Origin: Karalla daura
Lineage: Eukaryota; Chordata; Actinopteri; Chaetodontiformes; Leiognathidae
Reading direction: 5' to 3'
Assembly: GCA_029224185.1 (NCBI GenBank)
Contig: CM055196.1
Coordinates: 3,580,193 to 3,644,192, forward strand
DNA: 64,000 nucleotides
Positions 10,001 to 18,200 of this stretch are shown here, in pieces. The notes beneath the pieces are model-generated. The model searched no databases. It was not told where the DNA came from and saw nothing but the letters and a program-made list of their open reading frames with translations. The position numbers were made by a program, and so were the translations under genes. Within the stretch, counting starts at the first letter, position 1; every line of letters starts with the position of its first letter.

Positions 10001-12425
10001 GCATGAACCATGAAATGTTCATTTTTCTGTGTCCTGGATTCTTTGCTCGGAGCCCGGGACACGTTTTTTTTTTTAACCTCATCCTAGCAGCGTCCTCGCC
10101 TCACGCGTCACTACAGGGGAGTAACGCAGAACAGGGGACCGTTTCACACAGAGCGAAAAACACGTTTTCTTATATTGAGCAGAGGGAAAAAAAACAACGT
10201 TTTATGTGGATTGCTCCCGGTGGTCTGAAATCAACGGTCAGCAGACGCTTCACCGGGCTTCGGGGGGTATTCCTGTCCTGCGGGAGCTGAAGTGCAGCTG
10301 GGAGCCCGAGCCCTGCCAAATCGGGGTGATTTACAGTGGGTGTCAAAATCTGTCTTTGACTGACCTCTAGTGGCGCCACCACACATAGTGGCGTCTGGCT
10401 CAGCTGCGAGTGATTGTGTGTAACCACTGATGAGTTCAGCCTTGATTTCTGGGTGAAAAGTCCTCACATGTCAACAATCCCAACCACCTCCGATTCAAGG
10501 TTTCACCCTCCCTTACTTATAAGCCACACAGGGTACGAACAACACTGGCACAGCCTTAGATGAACTTCCCTGTATCTTGCTGCCCATGCCTATCTCACAA
10601 GGGCACACTGCAGTACAGTAACTCACACACAATGCATTAGCAGATGCTATAATCCATACACATCCCAAGAACCTAGCCTAATTTAAGAGTACCACTGTTC
10701 AGCAAATGCAAATGGTAGTATGCAAATAGTAACTTAACACCAATTAGCATAAACTGACTATAACATGAGTATGATATGAATACAAAATGAGTGTAAACTG
10801 TATGTTCAAATGCATCTAGAATTAACACACATATAAATGAATATAAAACGAATACAAAGAGAACACTTCTTCAGTATACAGTGGTCCCTAAAAGTTAAAA
10901 GAAAGGCTGTGATGATTGCTTCTGAAGTCTTTTGAAATGAGTTTTGTGAAAGGAGAGCATGTGTTGTAAAGTATGCGCCAACAACACAACACATGATCCG
11001 AGTGAGAGTAAGTTCGTCCTCTGTCGCCTCTCCTTCTCCTGAACATAATTGAGATGTCAAAATTTGATCGAGGCAGCTGGGGGGGTGAAGAGCATCCAGG
11101 CCTCCCTGCTCGAGCCTGGGAAGCCTGGACCGCCCCCCATGAGCCCCCATGAGCCCCCAGGAGCCACTAGCAGTTAGCTAGCCTAGCCTAACCATGCGTC
11201 CACGTGCTCACGCGGGCACAGATGAACGAACCCGGGGTCAAACAACTGAGAGACTGGATCCGGGGAAAGTCAATACGGCGTCTCCGTCCCCTCATACCCA
11301 CACTGCTGCCAGCTCCTTTTTCCACTTTGGCCTCACAACAAGGCCGGCTTGTGTTCATTCCCAACCTGACAATCACCCCAGCGGCCCACCCGACTCGTCT
11401 CAGTCAGCCCGCCGATGGACTGACAGCCTGTCCAGCGTGCTTATAGGAACAAACAAACAGTGAGGCTGAGGAGACATAAAACACTGCGTTTGATGCCGTT
11501 TGAAGTTTTGTGGGGTTTTTTTTAGAACCAATAGCTCCCTTAATTGCCTATAAATCAAGCGCTAGAACTACTTATGGGTAATTAATAAGCACAACTTTTT
11601 TAAATGAAATTCGGCGAACTTAAAACCTTTTAATTACTGCTCGGCTTTCTCCATAATTCAGCGGAGTTGGGGCCCGCACCTGAATTCAATTAAGTCCCTG
11701 ATTGAAAAAATATGACGTCGTCAATTTGCCGGTAATAGCCAAACTTGACGGCGCCCTCCTCGACCCCTCACTGAGCTATGAAGCCTCGCTGTCGCTCGAT
11801 TCCGATTCCGTCTCATGAAAGCGTGTGTGTGTGCGCGTGTGTGCGCGCGTGTGTGCGTGCGTGCGTGCCAGCGCCAGACGCCCCTTACACCCACTGGAAG
11901 CAGACGGTGTTCTACCTGGAGGACTACCTGACGGTGAGGCGCGGGGAGGAGATCACCGGCAGCATCGCCATGAAGCCCAACGAGAAGAACGTCGTGAGTA
12001 CACATGTCCCCGCGGTGGCGTCGGCGGTCTGAGGTGATGAGGTTTACGCTCTCCCTCGAAGTAGTGAGTCACCCCCCCCCCCGCCCCCCCCCCTCCTCCT
12101 CCGCCACCCGCAGATTGTTTCCTTTCTTGGCCCTGGCGAGCAGTCAAGCCGGCAGCCGCCGCACTGCGGCTCGAGGACGGACGACGACAGATTCTACTGT
12201 TGACCTTGTCGCTGTCCTCTCCCCACCCCCCCATCTCTCGATGGGGGGGTGGTGTTTGCAAACACAATCGGCCTGCGTCTCAAATATTTACCCTCTGAGG
12301 AAAAAAATAAACGTGTCTCTGCTCTCTCTGCTCCCCCGCAGCGCGACCTGGACTTCACCTTCGAGCTGGATTTCAAAGGACAGCTGTGCGAAGCGGCCAT
12401 CGCCCACGACTACAAGATGCGCTAG
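1191..12425 (+). CDS. prmt8: prmt8: protein arginine N-methyltransferase 8, exons 2-10 (5' partial, frame break after exon 7)
   Basis: Type I arginine methyltransferase: transfers methyl groups from S-adenosylmethionine to arginines, giving asymmetric dimethylarginine. The mammalian protein is brain-enriched and membrane-tethered by N-terminal myristoylation (family knowledge). Nine exons join as 1191-1430, 2630-2785, 5193-5256, 6019-6161, 6765-6852, 7922-8036, 9538-9688, 11872-11993 and 12342-12425. Visible in order: proline-rich segment (PPLPP), YFDSYAHFGIHE, SAM motif I [9 protein letters not shown], ribose-binding acidic IEC, double-E loop SEWMGYCLFYESM, THW loop, C-terminus DYKMR. The near-complete core also resembles PRMT1; the proline-rich N-terminal exon with CPGRGKM points to PRMT8. 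The exons total 1163 nt, one short of 388 codons, because the frame is lost at the 8036/9538 junction. Exon 1 is outside the window. The gene converges on cracr2a. Confidence 0.93.
2441..2468 (+). repeat. (CA)n microsatellite
   Basis: About 13-14 units in prmt8 intron 2, 160 bp before exon 3. Confidence 0.96.
2630..2785 (+). CDS. prmt8: prmt8 exon 3 (SAM-binding motif I)
   Basis: 52 codons, phase 0 at both ends; acceptor AACCAG|GAG, donor GGG|GTAAGG. It encodes EMLKDEVRT and the Rossmann motif [20 protein letters not shown], which binds the methyl donor. The match to PRMT1/PRMT8 is almost residue for residue. Confidence 0.95.
2786..5192 (+). other. prmt8 intron 3
   Basis: No exon supported. 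Contents: a YY1-like element with an ATG at 3889-3898, a perfect 11-bp-arm inverted repeat at 4157-4186, and purine-rich sequence around 4320-4480. The 3' end is a pyrimidine tract before CAG (5192). Confidence 0.6.
4157..4186. repeat. perfect inverted repeat (11-bp arms, 8-nt loop)
   Basis: TCGCCTACGAC and its exact complement GTCGTAGGCGA flank CCCGGGGC. Lies in prmt8 intron 3. Confidence 0.9.
5193..5256 (+). CDS. prmt8: prmt8 exon 4
   Basis: 64 nt, starts phase 0 and ends phase 1 (donor GCG|GTAAGA). It encodes IECSSISEYSERIIKSNHLDS, with the acidic residue after motif I that contacts the ribose of the methyl donor. A long GGGA repeat starts about 45 bp after the donor. Confidence 0.92.
5303..5393 (+). 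repeat. (GGGA/GGAA)n purine repeat
   Basis: About 90 bp of pure purine after the exon 4 donor of prmt8; can form triplex or G-quadruplex structures in principle. Confidence 0.95.
6019..6161 (+). CDS. prmt8: prmt8 exon 5 (double-E catalytic loop)
   Basis: 143 nt, phase 1 to phase 0. It encodes ITIFKGKVEEVELPVDEVD, then SEWMGYCLFYESM, whose two glutamates bind the substrate arginine, and FARDKWL. The acceptor is unusual: TGTATGTGTGTGTGTGGCAG, a TG repeat instead of a pyrimidine tract. Confidence 0.95.
6765..6852 (+). CDS. prmt8: prmt8 exon 6
   Basis: 88 nt, phase 0 to phase 1. The acceptor is TTCTGTCAAACAG and the donor T|GTGAGT. It encodes KPGGLMFPDRASLYVVAIED and RQYKDFKIH, matching the PRMT1/8 core. 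Confidence 0.94.
7027..7055 (+). repeat. poly-G tract (G29)
   Basis: 29 uninterrupted guanines in prmt8 intron 6; length may be unreliable because such runs are hard to sequence. Confidence 0.9.
7922..8036 (+). CDS. prmt8: prmt8 exon 7 (one base short at its 3' end)
   Basis: Starts phase 1: the split Trp codon joins to give WWENVYGF. It encodes FDMTCIRNVAMKEPLVDIVD and PKQVVTNSCLI. The expected ending, by family, is LI-Lys with a full AAG codon before the GT donor. The sequence shows ATT-AG|GTCAGT, so 115 nt are present and the downstream exon is out of frame by one base. The rest of the exon shows no decay. Confidence 0.9.
8259..8288 (+). repeat. (CA)n microsatellite
   Basis: About 14 units in prmt8 intron 7. 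Confidence 0.95.
8785..8811 (+). repeat. (AAAT)n microsatellite
   Basis: About six tetramers in prmt8 intron 7. Confidence 0.95.
9538..9688 (+). CDS. prmt8: prmt8 exon 8
   Basis: 151 nt; conserved frame starts GAG GTG GAT (EVDIYTVKPEDLSF) and ends phase 1 (ACA G|GTACGT). It encodes CLQIQRNDYIHALVTYFHIE and FTKCHKKTGFST. The frame is unambiguous by homology, but it does not follow from the phase at 8036. Confidence 0.94.
9689..11871 (+). other. prmt8 intron 8
   Basis: No exon supported. It contains a 9-bp-arm hairpin (9828-9849) inside a TGATATGAGC direct repeat, a pair of ATGCAAAT octamers (10706-10727), GAGCCCCCAT triplicates near 11137-11162, and ends in a GT/GC-alternating acceptor tract. 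Confidence 0.6.
11820..11868 (+). repeat. GT/GC alternating repeat at splice acceptor
   Basis: Alternating purine-pyrimidine run (Z-DNA-prone) directly abutting the CAG acceptor of prmt8 exon 9. Confidence 0.95.
11872..11993 (+). CDS. prmt8: prmt8 exon 9 (THW loop)
   Basis: 122 nt, phase 1 to phase 0 (GTC|GTGAGT). It encodes APDAPYTHWKQTVFYLEDYL and TVRRGEEITGSIAMKPNEKNV. THW is the conserved PRMT loop. The acceptor has no pyrimidine tract; it is preceded by about 48 bp of GT/GC repeat. Confidence 0.95.
12223..12252. repeat. perfect hairpin (13-bp arms, 4-nt loop)
   Basis: CCACCCCCCCATC / GATGGGGGGGTGG around TCTC, in the last intron of prmt8, 90 bp before the terminal exon. Confidence 0.9.
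12342..12425 (+). CDS. prmt8: prmt8 exon 10 (terminal)
   Basis: 27 codons plus TAG. It encodes RDLDFTFELDFKGQLCEAAI then AHDYKMR, the usual PRMT1/8 C-terminus. The acceptor is CTCCCCCGCAG. A G-rich tract begins about 20 bp after the stop. Confidence 0.95.
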   Translation, partial: RDLDFTFELDFKGQLCEAAIAHDYKMR

Positions 12426-12461
12426 GTTTTGAAACGGCATCGGCCGGGGGGGGAGGGGGAT

Positions 12462-12485
12462 GGGGGGGGGGGGGGGGGGGGGGGG
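12462..12485 (+). repeat. poly-G tract (G24)
   Basis: 24 guanines, preceded by G8 and G5 runs, within 60 nt after the prmt8 stop codon. Confidence 0.92.
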
Positions 12486-13032
12486 CGTTTTTTTTTGGGT
12501 GCCCGGATGAGAACGGGCCCCCAGCATCGGAGGGGGGGAGGCAGAGACACTTCCAGGAGCCTGGACGGCGTGGGACACGGGGCAGGCACGAGACGAGACC
12601 GGGCCGAAAGGACGAGCCGGGGTGCCCCCCCCCCCCGCGCTGACAACAGCACTACGGTCCGGGGGGGGGGGGGGGGCGCGACACGCTGATTACGCTGACT
12701 GTTAAACAACTCTGAATGTAACACTCACATAAAAGAGAACAGGAATATTTTCTAGCCTCCATGAATGTTATTACTGTTGTGCGTGTGCGTGTGCGTGCGT
12801 GTACATGTGAGATGGAGTGATGTGCCGTACCTACGTGTCGGGGGTCAACAGCCCGGACCCTACGAGGGATTTTTTTAAAAGACGGTAGAGCTCTTCTTGG
12901 TTTAGCCTCGCGCTGTCTCTATTCTGCTTTAGGTAGGCGCCGCATCGCGTACTGTAGGGAACGACCGTCGGAGAGGACGTAGCGTGAGGGGCGAGACGTG
13001 TTCGCGTGGTGGCTTCCTGTGAGCGCGCGGTA

Positions 13033-13074
13033 GAAGAAGAAGAGGGAGGAGGAGGAGGAGGAGGAGGAGGAGAA
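13033..13074 (+). repeat. (GAG/GAA)n repeat
   Basis: Trinucleotide purine run in the prmt8 3' untranslated region. Confidence 0.9.
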
Positions 13075-14079
13075 GGCGACGCCGCTGGGTCCGAGGCGCG
13101 GCGGCGCTCGCCAACAACACACCTACCCCGTCCTCGATGCCTTGACCAAGTGCCCAAGTACAACTAGCTCCGGTGCGCTCGGCTCCCTTTCCGTACTTCC
13201 ATCCGCTCTTCTTTTACCTCGAGGCGACACTTGACCGACGCGGTGGACCCCGAGCCACGGCAGAGCAATACAACCCCCCCCCCCCACGCCTCGTCGTATC
13301 TTCTCCTCGCAGGTCAGAGCAGTCTCCGGCCTCAGTGGACGAACAAAAAGGAGTCCGTTCGGCCACCGCGCTCCATCTGCGGCATCAGTATTTGAACCCT
13401 CATGATTTGTGAAAATCACGTTCCTTTTGCATGCGCACGGGTTTCACATGACGCGATCGCAGTTTACAGTCTCACTTGCAATAGGAGTTAGTGCGGCGTG
13501 GTTGTCGCCCCACTTCACCTGTGCTCTTACGAGTGCCATTGACCCGACTGTGGTCTCTGCCAAGTACGTAAAGTATGTGATCGACAGCGGAATCCATTTC
13601 CCTTTTAGGCGGCACGTTATGTTTCCCGTCCGGAGCCTCAGCCACCCCCCATGCTACCTGCGAGGCAGAGCCAAAATGTACAGTAGGAGCACTGGAGGTA
13701 CTGCAGTATACACAGTGCAGCATGCAGCTAATGCTTAGTAACAATCACCTGAGGTCGCAGGATCAAAGGGTTTCCACAGCGAGCGGATTGACAGACATAA
13801 GCAATATGACATGGACGCTTACAATCGATTATACACGACGTGTCGTCGGATTGATTCAGGGCTGCGCCTGCACAGAGCGAGCGTCTTAGGGAACCTAGGG
13901 AAAACGCGTTCTGATAAGTAATCGGGCTGCTCGGGCGAAACCGAACCTCCCCCATCTAGTTTGTAAGTCGTATTGAATTCCTAAGAAACGGCATGCTAGT
14001 TCCACATGTATCGGTATGGTGTCAAAAGATGAACGCTGAGCATATCGTTTCACCTGTTGTCATGTCAACTCCAGGGCTG

Positions 14080-14085
14080 AATAAA
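14080..14085 (+). terminator. prmt8: prmt8 candidate polyadenylation signal AATAAA
   Basis: Canonical hexamer 1.65 kb after the prmt8 stop, followed by a TG-containing stretch. It is the best-placed signal before the opposing cracr2a 3' end. Confidence 0.5.
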
Positions 14086-14105
14086 ACAGCAGTGTCCAAA
14101 CTCCT

Positions 14106-14120
14106 CCACTGGGTGGCGCC
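14106..14120 (+). promoter_or_regulatory. CTCF-like motif between convergent 3' ends
   Basis: CCACTGGGTGGCGCC differs from the vertebrate CTCF core (CCASYAGRKGGCRSY) at one position. It lies between the prmt8 and cracr2a polyadenylation signals. Binding is inferred. Confidence 0.4.
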
Positions 14121-14169
14121 ATCTCACTGATTTCAATGTCATCGTGCCGCCAAGAGACGACGCCTCGTT

Positions 14170-15208
14170 CTGTGTTGTTTTTTGTTTTATTGTTACGATT
14201 CACATCGTTTACATATACACCCAAAGACGTGTGCAAGGGTGGCAGTAGTGTAGCACTGTCAGCTCGAGGGAAAACCTCTCACGCAGATCTTGAGACGGCA
14301 AGACGACAGCAAGGTATTTTAGTGACACCGTTTTCAAAAAGTACTTGGCACAGTGGCAGTATCGGGGAAAAACTAACACAGACATGTTAGGCATCACACT
14401 CAACTGGATATTTTGGGAAAATGACATTTACAAAAACAAATACAGCTAAACGCCGAGGTCCCTGAGCAACCTTCGGAGGGCCGACTATAAGAAAAAAAAC
14501 AGCATCAGGAGGAATAAATTACAAACATGAAACACAGGAAGCGGCCGATGAAAGGCGATCACGCACAGGGACGTGGGACGGTCTCCCCAGAGTGAACGGC
14601 CACGTCCACCGTGTCCACGAAGTGAATGGGTTGCACGCCCAGCAGTTCCACGTCCCCGTGCTCAGCTCCAACACTCACATAAACGACAACAACAGGTCTG
14701 AGGCCGCTACGACCCATTCTGCAGCGCCTCGTGTTACCGTGTCCATGTCCACGCAAACGCGGAGAAACGCGAAGAAGCGTCACGGCTGACGACAACAAAA
14801 AAAGAATCGCACATAACACTGAATGAACGTATCAGTAAGTGGGTTCGGAGGCTTCGAAGGAGCCTCCTGGTCTCGTTTTTTTCCTCTTTTCCCTCCTCAG
14901 GTGGATTCAGTTTGACTAGAGCTCCGTCAGTTTCTTTCGCCCATCAAAGGGAACATTTTTCATACATTACGGCATCCAGTCGCATCATTGTTCGGCCTGT
15001 TACATGCCAACGAGTGTCAAAGGGTGGAACGGTGACTGATACTTGTGGAACGCTCACCCGCGGTGCTACTACGTGGTGCAGGGAAGACTGTGAGAGGCCT
15101 GTTGTTGCGCTGCGACGCGCAGTCGTCCGTGGCTCTCGCGGTCACGCTGTGCGTGTGTGCGCGTGCGTGTGCGTGCGTGTGCGTGCGTGTGTGGCCGAGC
15201 AGCCGCCA
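14170..15208 (-). other. cracr2a: cracr2a 3' untranslated region (inferred)
   Basis: Lies between the TGA stop (15209-15211) and the minus-strand AATAAA. It begins with a CA/CG repeat complementary to GTGC units at about 15148-15192. No other coding potential was recognised. Confidence 0.5.
14186..14191 (-). terminator. cracr2a: cracr2a candidate polyadenylation signal AATAAA (reads TTTATT on +)
   Basis: Hexamer on the minus strand about 1.0 kb after the cracr2a stop. Cleavage would fall near 14165-14175, so the two convergent genes end within roughly 100 bp of each other. Confidence 0.5.
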
Positions 15209-15296
15209 TCAGCAGCACGATCTCTTCTTGTCCGCGGGGCTGCCCACCAGCTGCACCGTCTTCTCCTTCTCCCGGTCCTCCTGCTCCTTCAGGATC
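15209..15296 (-). CDS. cracr2a: cracr2a exon 17 (terminal, CC prenylation motif)
   Basis: 88 nt including the TGA stop at 15211-15209. It encodes ILKEQEDREKEKTVQLVGSP then ADKKRSCC. LKEQED and the lysine-rich KKxSCC end match CRACR2A-L; the two cysteines are the expected geranylgeranylation site. Confidence 0.95.
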
Positions 15297-18200
15297 CTGC
15301 GGTGCGAGAGGCGGGCATTGAGATTTGCTCACCGTTTTCCACTTCCAGCTTTTGCTGGCGTTGTTTTGTTTTTTTTCTGGTTTTCTCTTTGGAACCGGCC
15401 GATAAGCGTCCTTTGTCCCCTCCAACAACGGAACAAGTGAAACATTCTTCTTCTCCTCTGCCATACCCCCCCCACCCCACCCCGGTCTGAGTGTGGAAAT
15501 AATCCCACGTTGAGAGCCGTTTCTGCTATTTCTTCCCCCCGGCAGACAGCAAGCTCCACGACACACAATCACTGCGTCTTTGTTTTTGGATTTTTTTTCC
15601 CCTCACCTGGCCAAATGAACCATGGACTCCGCCACATTTTGTCCGGAGCAGGCGCTGCACTCAAAGAACACCATTCGGCACTCCTGGGAAAGAGAGCGAT
15701 CTAAATCAGCCACCTGTGCGCACGTTTCACAAAGCCTGATACGACGACCGCTATTGGCGTCACACGTATTCCATTCACTGAGCTGTTAGGAAACGAGCAG
15801 GTTTCGCCGCCGCAGGTCTTGGACGGGTCGGAGGGGACCCGGCGGACGGAACCGACCTTGGCGAGTCTTTGTCCCACTCCCGTCTGGACTTCTCTCAGCT
15901 GCTCCTTGTCCGTTTTGTTTCCCAGCAGCATGACGGGGATGGCCTCGCCGGCGCTCTCCTGTGAGGCAGGGCGCGACCACAGCCACGTTACTCCTGCAGC
16001 CCCTGACGGATGACGACGCCTTACCCCTGACGAAGCCTTACCTTCACACTCGTCAGCCACTGCCGCACGGCTGTGAAGCTCTGCTCGGCCGTGATGTCGT
16101 ACATCACGATCACGCCGTCGGCCTTGCGGAAGAACTGCTTGGTGATGCTTCGGTACCTGGAGGAGGAGGAGATGGAGGAGGAGAGGGAAACAGGACCGGA
16201 TGAGAGAGGTGTCTGGCTCCATTATCGGGATGGGATCTGGACCTAATGAGCTGGTGCCTCGCCTCTCCTGTCCTGCCGTATCCCACAGCTGCAGCGCCAC
16301 CTGGCTGGTGTCCACGGTCATCGTCTTGACGCTGTAATCTATGCCTGCGTACGCACACACGCACGCACACACAGAAATATAAAAGACAGAAAGCTCTCCT
16401 CAGACTCGCGGTGTGGTAGAAGCGTATCCTTTAACGAAAACAGAAATGTGGAAGAGGAGCGAATGGAGATCAATAGGACCGGCTGGCACTTTGAATTTCA
16501 ATCAGTGGAGCGTCGCATTGTGCAGTTTTAATTAGAGATACCAAATGACTCCACCCCCCTCAACGTGGCTTTGGCTGTCTCTGCTGTCAAAGTGCCACAA
16601 ATTCAATTCAAGACTCTCCTCAGGAAACGAATGGCTGTGGCAACCGATCCCTTTCTATGCACGGAGCTGAACTTGAGCGATGAGGAGACAGCGGATTTGA
16701 GAATTTTCACTTAAGGGGAATGCTGCACCAAGCGGCGTCCCTCCTCGACGCTCCCCCCGTTCAGTTTCAGGACTGAAGTCGTCCACGAAACGCAGGCGAG
16801 CCGCCAAGGAGGACGGTTTAAGACCACAGCATGGCGCTGTTCTGCCATGCTGGAGGGATCTCTCACGCTGGCCTCGTACGAGCGAGCTGCTCGTTTTCGC
16901 CATCAGAGGAGACGGCACACCTCAGGGCCAGCAGCCCGGCTGTTTGCCCGTGGCCAGAGCAGCAACCATACATTACTTGGCCCAAAGTTTTGTTTCAAAC
17001 CACGCCGCTGCGACTCTCACGACCGAGTGCGACAGTCTGGGGGGGGGGGTGTTTCTGGCAACCGCTCGCATGCAGAGCGTTGAGGTCGACCGCAGCGGGC
17101 TACGACGCCTCCCCCTCGCAGAGGAAGTGACGGCGGCTCGCGCGCTACACACACCCACGGTGGCCGACGTGCCGGGCTGAAAGCAGTCGTCGCAAAACCG
17201 CCGCAGCAGGGAGGTCTTTCCCACGCTGGAGTTGCCCACCACCACGATCTTGAAGAGGCGGTCGGGGGACGAGGGGCCGCCTTCCTCCTGGGGGGCAGAA
17301 AGACGCACGCTTTTACAACCCAGCCTCGCTCTCTTTTAAGTTCGAGACGGATCGAGTCTGCACTTGCGCCCGTTTGGCCTGAATAGGAGCGGGTGGATGC
17401 AAAGCGGGATGCACTTCATGTCACATTCTGAGTCTGTTCAGATTTGACAGCGTTTCGAGATTCCATATGTGCACATTCATGAGGATGGGACGATGACTTT
17501 ACATCCTTGCCCAGGTACAAGTCCCCTTTGGCTTTCCACCAGAGAAGGAGCTGAAGTGGGTGTAGGACAGGGGGCTTACGTTGATGCTGGTCTCCTTGCC
17601 GACGGGTTGGCCCCTCAGGGACGTGGGGGTGCTCCCAGCGCTTCCCCTCGGCTGTGGCTGCGGGTAGATGTCGCTCATCACCAGCTCGATGTTGTCCTCG
17701 CTGTCGGAGGCCTCCTCGGCCTCGCTGCACTCCTGCAGCGGCGTCTGGACCGGCCGCTCGCCCTGCAGCAGGTGCGGGAGGTGGTCCTCCTCGATGGAGA
17801 TGATCCTCTGGAAGTGTCCCCTCCTCTCCGCCGGGCTGGACAGGCGGGGCCCGTTGGTGTGGCCCTGCCTCACCGAGTCATGACCTCCCTCCTCCTCCTC
17901 CTCCTCGTCCTCGTCCTCGCTGGGGAGACACGGACGCGCAAACCGCGTGCTTCTCTCTCCGTCTGATGCGGTATTGACAGTTCGGCAGTCCGGTCACACT
18001 TTACCTTTTGAAGACGTTGGCGTGATTCATCAGAGCGATCAAAGGCCTCTGTTGCGCTCCTGGCGTTTTCTTTGGTTTCTACAGATGTAAAAAAAAAACA
18101 TGAAGCTTGTATTCTGACTGCACGAGGTCCCCGCTTCGTGCCTTAACGCCGACATACCTGGTAAGACATGTCCTTCTCATCCCGCAAGTGTTTGTTCATT

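Larger units (their letters stand above)
12426..14105 (+). other. prmt8: prmt8 3' untranslated region (inferred)
   Basis: No further coding sequence on this strand. The region is G-rich at first (G24 at 12462-12485, G16 at 12661-12676), then carries GTGC and GAG repeats. The first AATAAA on this strand that fits is at 14080-14085. The extent is inferred from that signal and the facing gene; no transcript evidence is available. Confidence 0.5.

Noticed and set aside
10362..10378. CCTCTAGTGGCGCCACC as a CTCF site
   Set aside because: It shares the left half of the motif but lacks the GGGGGC-like spacing of the core; the fit is weaker than at 14106 or 27968.
15701..16372. 223-residue minus-strand ORF starting MCACVCAYAG
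   Set aside because: Only its first 27 or so residues (GIDYSVK...DTAGQER) are real, as cracr2a exon 13. The rest reads introns and an exon out of frame.
17499..17873. Reading the 124-residue open frame as a separate small gene
   Set aside because: It is the middle of cracr2a exon 11; splice sites, phases and the RIISIEEDHLPHLL block place it in the larger gene.
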